From Flavobacteriaceae bacterium (GTDB lineage Bacteria; Bacteroidota; Bacteroidia; Flavobacteriales; Flavobacteriaceae), in assembly GCA_947461915.1 (NCBI GenBank), contig CANHNG010000021.1, positions 1 through 11,534 of the forward strand: DNA of 11,534 nucleotides. The letters run 5' to 3'. Shown here piece after piece: positions 1 to 5,817 of this stretch. Positions within the stretch are counted from its first letter, which is position 1, and each line of letters opens with the position of its first letter. A model generated the notes under the pieces. It was not told where the DNA came from and made no database searches. It was given only the letters and a program-made list of their open reading frames with translations. Position numbers and translations under genes: made by a program.

Positions 1-40
1 AAGCATTAATAAGAATATTAATATTGTAAATAATTAAACA

Positions 41-73
41 GGATAGCCGAAAACTTTATAGGGTAGGCGAAAA
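41..73 (+). repeat. Imperfect 13-bp direct repeat, 20-bp period, upstream of the lipoprotein gene
   Basis: Two similar 13-mers, ggatagccgaaaa (41-53) and gggtaggcgaaaa (61-73), match at 11 of 13 positions and start exactly 20 bp apart, about two helical turns. They end 16 bp before the lipoprotein start codon. This could be an operator-type site or part of the 5' leader. I found no convincing TAnnTTTG promoter in bases 1-89, so the promoter may lie outside the window. Confidence 0.4.
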
Positions 74-89
74 ATAAAAAAAAATATTT

Positions 90-830
90 ATGAAAAAAAT
101 AATTTACTTTTTAAGTATTTCATTTCTTTTACTACAAAGTTGCTCTTCAGATAGCAGCAATGATAGTGCAACTTCGTCTGTATTATGCAAAACCATTAAG
201 TCTACAAATGCATCAGGTAAAATTTACCGTGAAGAATATACTTATAATGGAAATAAATTTTCTCAAGTTTCTTTTTACAAAAATAATGCTTTTGATGGGA
301 AAGCGATTATTTATTATAAAGGAGATTTAATTTCAGAACTCAATAATTATAATAAAGATAATAGCTTATCCTTCACGATAACTTACACTTATAATGCTTC
401 GGGTAAGATTATTTCTAAATTAGCTATAAAATCTGACCCTAATGCTAATGATTCATCTAAAACTATTTATACATATAATCAAGATGGAACTATTACAGAA
501 TTAATATATTCTGGTAACCAAACAATACAAGATGGACTAGAAGTAACAACAACTTTTACTTTATTAGATAATCATATAATCAAACAAGAAGTTGTTAATG
601 GAAGCTCACCTGCACGGACCTACACCTATAAATATGATACTAAAAACGGTCCATTTAAAAATGTTGTTGGATTTGATTGGTATTATACGGGAGAACATTT
701 TTCAGGAGGATTCAAACATAATGTAATCGAAGATACTGGTTCGAATTATAATTACACTTTTAATTCAGCTGATTATCCAATACTTAGAACATCATCTCAA
801 AATGAAGATACGGTGGAATATTTTTATTAA
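90..830 (+). CDS. Predicted lipoprotein with YTYN-type repeats, function unknown
   Basis: A 246-residue secreted lipoprotein that I cannot assign to a function. The N-terminus is a type II signal peptide: Lys2-Lys3, a hydrophobic stretch at about 4-15, and a lipobox LLQSC with Cys18 as the lipidated residue. It is followed by a Ser/Asp/Asn-rich stretch, as in Bacteroidota lipoproteins that may be exported to the surface. The mature part is rich in Tyr, Thr and Asn and carries recurring YTYN-like motifs near residues 50-53, 99-102, 127-130, 178-181 and 222-225. NASGKI occurs twice (40-45, 102-107). This resembles the beta-hairpin YD/RHS-like or DUF4595-like repeats of Bacteroidota surface lipoproteins, which is an inference. 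The start is the only ATG giving a full signal peptide and has A-rich DNA upstream. The gene converges on the tRNA and is closed by a terminator 30 bp after its stop. Confidence 0.85.
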   Translation: MKKIIYFLSISFLLLQSCSSDSSNDSATSSVLCKTIKSTNASGKIYREEYTYNGNKFSQVSFYKNNAFDGKAIIYYKGDLISELNNYNKDNSLSFTITYTYNASGKIISKLAIKSDPNANDSSKTIYTYNQDGTITELIYSGNQTIQDGLEVTTTFTLLDNHIIKQEVVNGSSPARTYTYKYDTKNGPFKNVVGFDWYYTGEHFSGGFKHNVIEDTGSNYNYTFNSADYPILRTSSQNEDTVEYFY

Positions 831-859
831 ATAATTAAAGCGATTATTATCAACTTATT

Positions 860-887
860 AGCCATTACGAAAGTAGTGGCTTTTTTT
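860..887 (+). terminator. Rho-independent terminator of the lipoprotein gene
   Basis: A 9-bp stem (860-868 with 873-881, including one G-T wobble) closes a GAAA tetraloop and runs into seven T residues (881-887). It lies 30 bp downstream of the lipoprotein stop codon, in the right orientation for that gene. Confidence 0.85.
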
Positions 888-918
888 GTAGCAAAGTCTT
901 TCCCTTATGGAAAAGCAT

Positions 919-954
919 AAAAAAAACTTCAAGAGAACCTCTTGAAGTTTTTTT
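919..954 (-). terminator. Terminator of tRNA-Arg, likely bidirectional
   Basis: A perfect 9-bp stem (927-935 with 939-947) with a 3-base loop is flanked by eight A (919-926) on the left and seven T (948-954) on the right. Read on the minus strand, it ends in a T-run and starts 7 bp beyond the tRNA 3' end. Read on the plus strand, it would be a second stop behind the lipoprotein terminator. It therefore insulates two convergent units. Confidence 0.8.
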
Positions 955-960
955 AGTAAG

Positions 961-1034
961 TGACCGCGGAGGGGTTCGAACCCCCAACCCTCAGAGCCGA
1001 AATCTGATATTCTATCCAGTTGAACTACGCAGCC
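961..1034 (-). tRNA. tRNA-Arg (anticodon UCG)
   Basis: The minus strand folds into a full 74-nt cloverleaf. The acceptor is GGCTGCG with CGCGGTC (two G-U pairs) and discriminator A. The D arm is GTTC/GAAT with GG and A in the loop. The anticodon stem is TCAGA/TCTGA around loop TTTCGGC, giving anticodon UCG (Arg, CGA and other CGN codons) with G37. The variable loop has 5 nt, and the T arm GGGGG/CCCTC has the loop TTCGAAC. The 3' CCA is not encoded and must be added. A terminator follows closely. The nearest upstream gene, yqeY, is on the same strand 73 bp away, so the tRNA may have its own promoter or be read from yqeY. The -7-like palindrome at 1044-1051 is too weak to call. Confidence 0.95.
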
Positions 1035-1046
1035 TTTTTATTGTAA

Positions 1047-1106
1047 ATTTATGATTTTAGAGTTGCAGATTAAATCTGCAATCTAAACTCTACAATCTAA
1101 AATTAT
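1047..1106. repeat. Palindromic AT-rich intergenic repeat between yqeY and tRNA-Arg
   Basis: This spacer is mostly one inverted repeat. Tagagtt (1058-1064) pairs with aactcta (1086-1092), and gcagat (1065-1070) pairs with atctgc (1074-1079) around a TAA loop, with a 6-base bulge on the right arm. An outer pair attttaga/tctaaaat spans 1054-1103. Its right part (1070-1106) matches 9993-10029 at 31 of 37 ungapped positions. The left part shares an identical 15-mer with 1563-1577. No T-run follows on the minus strand, so it is a repeat unit or RNA hairpin, not a canonical terminator. Confidence 0.65.
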
Positions 1107-1107
1107 A

Positions 1108-1557
1108 TTATGTCAAAAGCTTCTTAACGATTGTCGAAATGGTTTTGCCTTCGGCGGTACCACCCAATTGGGCAGCGGCGAGTCCCATCACTTTTCCCAT
1201 GGCGGCAATGCCCGTGGCGCCTGTTTCGGCAATGATTTTTGCAATAATGGCCTCCACCTCGGCTTCGCTCAATTGTGCCGGCAAGAATTTTTCGATGACA
1301 GCGATTTGTGCCAGTTCAGGCTCTGCCAAATCCATTCGGTTTTGTTCCGTGAAAATTTTGGCGCTATCCTTGCGGGTTTTCACCAATTTTTGAAGTAATT
1401 TGATCTCGTCTGCTGCCGATATTTCCTCTTTGGATCCTGAGGCAGTTTGCGCCAAAAGGATTTCGGATTTGATCGCTCTTAAGGCCTCCAATGCAACGGT
1501 GTCTTTGGCTCTCATGGCGGTTTTGATTTCCTCCATGATTTGTGTGGATAAACTCAT
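1108..1557 (-). CDS. yqeY: GatB/YqeY domain-containing protein
   Basis: A 149-residue cytosolic protein, the usual length for the stand-alone GatB/YqeY family. The family shares the tail domain of the amidotransferase subunit GatB. A role in tRNA or aminoacyl-tRNA chemistry is suggested by homology but not proven. Visible family features are the N-terminal helix with LRAIKSEI (26-33), LLQKLVKTRKDSAKIF (54-69), IEKFLPAQLSEAEVE (88-102), and the C-terminal MGKVMG region with LGGTAEGKTIS (120-141). It lies directly after the ftsZ terminator on the same strand, so it is probably a separate transcript from the candidate promoter at 1632-1666. Base composition is odd: about 57% GC over 1141-1260, with many codons ending in C or G, against roughly 30% in parts of ftsZ. 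Repeats sharing a 15-mer lie on both sides. The ATG at 1557 gives the normal N-terminus. Confidence 0.92.
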   Translation of the reverse strand: MSLSTQIMEEIKTAMRAKDTVALEALRAIKSEILLAQTASGSKEEISAADEIKLLQKLVKTRKDSAKIFTEQNRMDLAEPELAQIAVIEKFLPAQLSEAEVEAIIAKIIAETGATGIAAMGKVMGLAAAQLGGTAEGKTISTIVKKLLT

Positions 1558-1562
1558 ATCGT

Positions 1563-1594
1563 ATTTATGATTTTAGATTTGTGATTTTAAATTT
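1563..1594. repeat. AT-rich intergenic repeat upstream of yqeY
   Basis: Contains the 15-mer atttatgattttaga (1563-1577), identical to 1047-1061 on the other side of yqeY, followed by a second gattttaaattt-like unit. Its reverse complement also resembles the right arm of the palindrome at 1070-1106 around AATCTAAAAT. It occupies the yqeY 5' leader and ends 5 bp before the start codon. Confidence 0.5.
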
Positions 1595-1631
1595 GCCATT
1601 GGCCCGAAAAAAGTGCTACTGGCAAAGAGCG

Positions 1632-1666
1632 CAAAGATAAAAAAAATAACCCGAAAATTGAATCAA
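1632..1666 (-). promoter_or_regulatory. Candidate Bacteroidota-type promoter of yqeY overlapping the ftsZ terminator
   Basis: The minus strand reads TATCTTTG at 1639-1632, a full match to the Bacteroidota -7 consensus TAnnTTTG. A TTG that could serve as -33 lies at 1666-1664, 24 nt upstream, slightly beyond the usual spacing. Initiation would fall about 65-70 nt before the yqeY ATG. The -7 box shares its first base with the T-run of the ftsZ terminator, and the -33 lies inside its stem. The -7 match is seen directly; promoter activity is inferred. Confidence 0.6.
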
Positions 1667-1676
1667 TTTTCGGGTT
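1639..1676 (-). terminator. Rho-independent terminator of the dcw operon after ftsZ
   Basis: A perfect 13-bp stem, aacccgaaaattg (1648-1660) with its complement (1664-1676), has a 3-base loop. On the minus strand it is followed by one A and then eight T (1646-1639). It starts 28 bp after the ftsZ stop codon and marks the end of the dcw transcript. The stem is unusually long and ends flush with the yqeY -7 box. Confidence 0.88.
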
Positions 1677-1704
1677 GGGTGTTTAATAACTTTGGTTTGG
1701 AGGA

Positions 1705-3663
1705 TTAGTCCACATTGTCATGCAAATAAGAATTATTAGAACGCAACTGTAAGTCATCGTTACTGTCGGTCCCTAATGAAATTCTCGAATTGGCATGGTT
1801 GGTTTGCGCAGTTGAAAGATCAATTCCTAATCTTTTGTACGCAGGTTCTTTTTCCATTTCATCAATTCTAGAAACGTTGCTGTGGAATTTATAATTGAAT
1901 TCCTTTAATTTTTTTCTTCTTTCATCCGCCCTGAATTTCAAAGTTTCCTCGATGGTCATTTCCATCGGTGAAATAGCATCGTAAGTAGAAGAGCTATTTG
2001 AAGCTAAATCAATTTGCTTCATGGTGATGTTCATTTCTTCGGGAACTATTTCGTCAATGGCAGTCATTGATGGTTTTGAATCCATCACTGCACTTTCTGA
2101 CTCTGTATATTCCTCCAGCGTATATATAATTTTTCCTTTATCCGTCAATTCAGTCATTGGAACAAACTGTACTGCTTCGTTTACATTGATATCCCGAGTT
2201 TCATTAGTCAGTTCAAACAAGATTTTGCTTTCGGTAACTTCTGCAACCGGTTCTGGAGTAGCAGTCGTATTAAAAAGAGGCAAGTCAAAAGAAAAAGTGG
2301 CTTGTTCCTGTCTTTCAAAAACTTTTGGTTCCACTACTTTTATTTGCTCCACCACGGGTGAGGTAACGACAAAATCTAAATCGCTAATAGGAGATATGAT
2401 TTCAAAAGTCACATCTAAATTTTTAATAAATTCAGACATCACCACTAACTCTTCCTTGTTTATTGACACCACAGCCGGAGCCGTTGCTGGCATTGGCTCT
2501 GCAACCTCATCTTCCAATAATTCGAAAACAATTCTTTCAGTGGTATTGGCTACCGGAGTTTCTTTTTCCCAATTAAAGGCAGGAACCATTGTTTTTGTTA
2601 AATCATGCACAATTTTTTGTTCATCTTCTAGCGTGTGAATGATCTTCTTCGGTTCGGTATTTACAATTTCATTTTGTTGTTCCACGTCAAATCCTGTGGC
2701 AATTATAGTAACCGAAATAGCCTCGCCAAGCGATTCATCTTCACCAACACCCATGATGATATTGGCATTGTGACCTGCTTCGGTTTGGATGAAATCGTTG
2801 ATTTCCCCTATTTCATCTATTGTAATTTCGTCTGAACCAGAAACGATGAGCAACAATACGTTTTTGGCACCAGTGATTTTGTTATCGTTCAATAAAGGAG
2901 AATCCAAAGCCGCCATAATTCCCTCTTTGGCTCTGTTCTCACCCGAGGCTACAGCAGATCCCATAATGGCTGTACCACTATTAGACAATACCGTTTTGGC
3001 GTCTTTTAAATCGATGTTTTGAGTGTAGTGGTGCGTGATTACTTCGGCAATACCTCTTGAGGCTGTGGCCAAAACCTCATCTGCTTTCGAAAATCCGGCT
3101 TTGAAACCAAGATTTCCGTATACTTCTCTTAATTTATTGTTATTGATAATGATTAATGAATCCACTTGTTTGCGGAGTTTATTAATCCCCAAAAGAGCTT
3201 GTTCATGACGCACTTTTCCTTCAAATAAGAAAGGCAAGGTCACAATTCCCACCGTTAGAATGTCTCTTTCTTTGGCCAATTGTGCAATTACTGGAGCAGC
3301 ACCTGTTCCGGTTCCTCCACCCATACCAGCAGTGATGAAAACCATCTTGGTATTGCTGTCGAGCATCTTTTCGATGTCGGCAATACTCTCAATGGCGGAC
3401 TGCTGTCCGACATCCGGATTGGCTCCCGCTCCAAGTCCTTCGGTCAAGTTCACGCCCAACTGAATTTTGTTGGGCACAGCACTGTTTTCCAAGGCTTGTG
3501 AATCGGTATTACAAACGATAAAGTCCACGCCTTTGATCCCTTGTTTGAACATGTGGTTTATGGCGTTACTTCCGCCACCGCCCACTCCTATAACTTTTAT
3601 TACATTTGATTGGTTTTTTGGTAAATCAAACGAAATACTTCCAAATTCTGAGTTGCTCATCAT
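1705..3663 (-). CDS. ftsZ: Cell division protein FtsZ, long-linker form
   Basis: The tubulin-like GTPase that forms the Z ring at midcell. The 652-residue protein is far longer than the roughly 380-residue E. coli form. The GTPase and C-terminal core run from about 20 to 330. Seen are GVGGGGSN (26-33), the tubulin signature GGGTGTG (115-121), and the T7 loop NIDLKDAK (216-223) with Asp218 and Asp221 for catalysis across the subunit interface. Residues about 335-600 form a low-complexity acidic linker with five copies of a [KR]-I-h-[HFY]-x-L motif (340, 350, 377, 480, 511) and an SFDLP copy (458-462) that also occurs at 11-15. The conserved C-terminal peptide is PAYKRLGIDL (607-616), probably the FtsA docking site, followed by a further 36 residues ending HDNVD. 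It is the last gene of the dcw segment, 45 bp after ftsA. Two adjacent ATGs (3663 and 3660) are possible starts. It is intact. Confidence 0.98.
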   Translation of the reverse strand: MMSNSEFGSISFDLPKNQSNVIKVIGVGGGGSNAINHMFKQGIKGVDFIVCNTDSQALENSAVPNKIQLGVNLTEGLGAGANPDVGQQSAIESIADIEKMLDSNTKMVFITAGMGGGTGTGAAPVIAQLAKERDILTVGIVTLPFLFEGKVRHEQALLGINKLRKQVDSLIIINNNKLREVYGNLGFKAGFSKADEVLATASRGIAEVITHHYTQNIDLKDAKTVLSNSGTAIMGSAVASGENRAKEGIMAALDSPLLNDNKITGAKNVLLLIVSGSDEITIDEIGEINDFIQTEAGHNANIIMGVGEDESLGEAISVTIIATGFDVEQQNEIVNTEPKKIIHTLEDEQKIVHDLTKTMVPAFNWEKETPVANTTERIVFELLEDEVAEPMPATAPAVVSINKEELVVMSEFIKNLDVTFEIISPISDLDFVVTSPVVEQIKVVEPKVFERQEQATFSFDLPLFNTTATPEPVAEVTESKILFELTNETRDINVNEAVQFVPMTELTDKGKIIYTLEEYTESESAVMDSKPSMTAIDEIVPEEMNITMKQIDLASNSSSTYDAISPMEMTIEETLKFRADERRKKLKEFNYKFHSNVSRIDEMEKEPAYKRLGIDLSTAQTNHANSRISLGTDSNDDLQLRSNNSYLHDNVD

Positions 3664-3708
3664 CTTATGGGTTTTTATATATTTATTATTCTTGTTTTCT
3701 TATTTTTC

Positions 3709-5088
3709 TTATTCCGCGTTATCCAGAAAATCTTTAATCTTGTCTAAGTACCCCCCGAAAAAAGAACTTCTAATTTTAGTTTCCGTCGAACTTTCTTTAT
3801 TTGCGACCTCTTCCATTTCCTCCTCCATCTCATTTCTAGGCTCTTCCATTTCTGGGTTTTGAAAAACGGGTGGTTTAGCCGTTGTCTTCTGAGCTTCAAA
3901 CACATCCAATTTTACGGCGCTCTGTGTTTTATTCTCAATACTGTTCATCACTAATCCCACGGCTGTGGCATATAACGGGCTTGATATTTCTTCATCAGAA
4001 TTTCCGGCCAAATGCTCGTTTGGATATCCAATCCTGGTGTCCATTCCAGTGATATATTCCACCAATTGTTTGACGTGTTTCAATTGCGCTCCACCTCCGG
4101 TAAGAACAATTCCTGCAATCAATTTTTTACGAGGATCTTCATGCCCGTATTCTTTTATTTCATTGAAAACCTGCTCAATAATTTCTACCACACGGGCATT
4201 AATTATTTTTGACAAATTCTTTAATGATATTTCTTTAGGTTCTCTTCCTCTAAGTCCTGGAATAGAAACAATTTCATTCTCTTTATTTTCTCCCGGCCAA
4301 GCCGATCCAAACTTCACTTTCAACAATTCCGCTTGCTTTTCGATAATAGAGCAACCTTCTTTTATGTCATCCGTAATCACATTTCCTCCAAAAGGGATCA
4401 CGGCGGTGTGTCGAATAATCCCATCTTTAAAAATGGCTAAATCCGTTGTTCCTCCACCAATATCAATCAAGGCAACACCGGCTTCTTTTTCTTCCTGGCT
4501 CAATACCGCGTCGGCTGATGCTAACGGTTCCAATGTTAATCCTGATAATTCTATGCCAGTACTTTGGATGCATCTGCCTAAATTTCGGATAGATGCTGCC
4601 TGTCCCACCACTACATGAAAACTAGATTCCAATCTTCCGCCATACATGCCTATTGGTTCCTTTATATCAGATTGCCCATCGATTTTGAATTCTTGTGGCA
4701 AAACGTGAATGATTTCTTCTCCAGGCAACATCGCCAGTTTGTTAACCTGGTCAATCAAAATTTGGATGTCATTCCCTCCAATTACTTCTTCGGCACTGTT
4801 TCTGATGATGTAATCGCTGTGCTGAATGCTGCGAATATGTTGGCCCGCAATTCCCACGACCACATCTTTTATTTTATAACCCGATTTACTCTCGGCTTCC
4901 AATACTGCTTGTTGAATAGACTGAATGGTTTGGGTGATGTTATTGACAACACCTCTTGCCACACCTAAGCTTTTGGATTTTCCAACACCCAAAATCTCCA
5001 GTTTTCCATATTCATTTTTCCTGCCTATCATAGCAACAATTTTGGTTGTGCCAATGTCTAGACCTACTGCAATATTTTCTTTTTCCAT
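3709..5088 (-). CDS. ftsA: Cell division protein FtsA
   Basis: Actin-like ATPase that tethers FtsZ to the inner membrane and recruits the divisome. The 459 residues show the actin fold motifs: phosphate-1 DIGTT (11-15), phosphate-2 DIGGGTTDLA (209-218) and adenosine motif TGGGAQL (330-336). The 1C subdomain lies around 85-165. After the fold (about 385) comes a roughly 50-residue linker with an acidic patch rich in Glu and Met (413-427). The last 19 residues, from Ser441, form an amphipathic helix (Phe-Phe, Tyr-Leu, Ile, Phe-Leu on one face) that should be the membrane-targeting sequence. The start lies 6 bp after the ftsQ stop, so translation is likely coupled. It is longer than E. coli FtsA (420) mainly because of the C-terminal linker. 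It is intact. Confidence 0.98.
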   Translation of the reverse strand: MEKENIAVGLDIGTTKIVAMIGRKNEYGKLEILGVGKSKSLGVARGVVNNITQTIQSIQQAVLEAESKSGYKIKDVVVGIAGQHIRSIQHSDYIIRNSAEEVIGGNDIQILIDQVNKLAMLPGEEIIHVLPQEFKIDGQSDIKEPIGMYGGRLESSFHVVVGQAASIRNLGRCIQSTGIELSGLTLEPLASADAVLSQEEKEAGVALIDIGGGTTDLAIFKDGIIRHTAVIPFGGNVITDDIKEGCSIIEKQAELLKVKFGSAWPGENKENEIVSIPGLRGREPKEISLKNLSKIINARVVEIIEQVFNEIKEYGHEDPRKKLIAGIVLTGGGAQLKHVKQLVEYITGMDTRIGYPNEHLAGNSDEEISSPLYATAVGLVMNSIENKTQSAVKLDVFEAQKTTAKPPVFQNPEMEEPRNEMEEEMEEVANKESSTETKIRSSFFGGYLDKIKDFLDNAE

Positions 5089-5094
5089 TATCTA

Positions 5095-5817
5095 TTATTT
5101 AGTGCACACTACTTGTTGCTTAAATCGGAGATCCACTATTTTATATGTATTCAACGAACTATCTAAAACTGCTTTTTGAAAAAAAGCTTTATAACTGTTA
5201 AATTTTGCTCTTATTTTTATTGCCCTACCAAAATCAATTTGGTAATTGAAATTCCTATTAGACATTAACAAGCTCCCGTTTGGCATAATTTGAACACCAA
5301 TGATGTTTTTCTTCAAAAAAGCATCATCGTGAATTATGCGAAATAATTCGGCTAAATCTTTGCTGTTTTTTTTATTTATTTTCCCAGAAACAAGCGGAAC
5401 TCTAGCTGTAAAATTAGTTGACAATGGCATTGTATTTCCTTCGTAATCAATATAGAAAGAATCATCTCCCTCGAAAACTCTAGCTACAGGAGTTTTTTGT
5501 TTCACCACAGCTTTTAGAACCCCATCTATACTCACAAACACATCTGATTTTTCAATCATCTCTTGTGCGTTTAGAGCTTTTTCTAATTTATTCAAATCTA
5601 ATTTATCTTTGCCGATACTTTGCGCGTCCTTTTTATTTTCTATTAACAATTTATTAACCGTTTCTGAATCTACAAAAGGAGCGTTATCTCCTACAAAAAC
5701 CACAACCGATTTTCTCAATTTCCTGTTCTTGTTTTGACTTGAAGTAAACGAAAACAAGAAAACAACCAATGCAAACATGAGCACTAATCGAATATTTGTC
5801 CAATTAAATAGTTTCAT
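5095..5817 (-). CDS. ftsQ: Cell division protein FtsQ (POTRA-type)
   Basis: A single-pass inner-membrane divisome protein that links cytoplasmic FtsA/FtsZ to the periplasmic septum machinery, probably with FtsB/FtsL-like partners. Of 240 residues, about 8-27 form the membrane helix after a short cytoplasmic tail. The periplasmic part begins with a POTRA-like domain (about 36-108), which closes with KQKTPVARVF (106-115), equivalent to the conserved ...P-V-A-R... of FtsQ. The beta domain follows to KIVDLRFKQQV near the end. The sequence is poorly conserved, so the call rests on topology, this motif and position between murC and ftsA. The ATG lies inside the end of murC (14-bp overlap), indicating translational coupling. 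murB and ddl, which sit between murC and ftsQ in E. coli, are absent here. Confidence 0.9.
   Translation of the reverse strand: MKLFNWTNIRLVLMFALVVFLFSFTSSQNKNRKLRKSVVVFVGDNAPFVDSETVNKLLIENKKDAQSIGKDKLDLNKLEKALNAQEMIEKSDVFVSIDGVLKAVVKQKTPVARVFEGDDSFYIDYEGNTMPLSTNFTARVPLVSGKINKKNSKDLAELFRIIHDDAFLKKNIIGVQIMPNGSLLMSNRNFNYQIDFGRAIKIRAKFNSYKAFFQKAVLDSSLNTYKIVDLRFKQQVVCTK

Noticed and set aside
19-26. TAATATTG as a promoter for the lipoprotein gene
   Set aside because: It has one mismatch to the consensus, and any -33 would lie outside the window, so it cannot be evaluated.
1044-1051. TAAATTTA as a -7 promoter box for tRNA-Arg
   Set aside because: It lacks the final G of TAnnTTTG, and the only TTG upstream is 27 nt away, too far for a -33. 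Such strings are common in this AT-rich DNA.
1139-1398. Two plus-strand open frames opposite yqeY
   Set aside because: They overlap the conserved YqeY coding sequence in antisense and exist because GC-rich DNA has few stop codons.
2021-2638. 205-codon plus-strand open frame inside ftsZ
   Set aside because: It is an antisense shadow of the FtsZ linker. Its Ser/Thr-rich translation reflects the complement of Glu/Val-rich codons, and it has no promoter or family resemblance.
3965-4618. 217-codon plus-strand open frame inside ftsA
   Set aside because: It lies entirely opposite conserved FtsA motifs (phosphate-2 and adenosine motifs) and shows no recognisable protein features.
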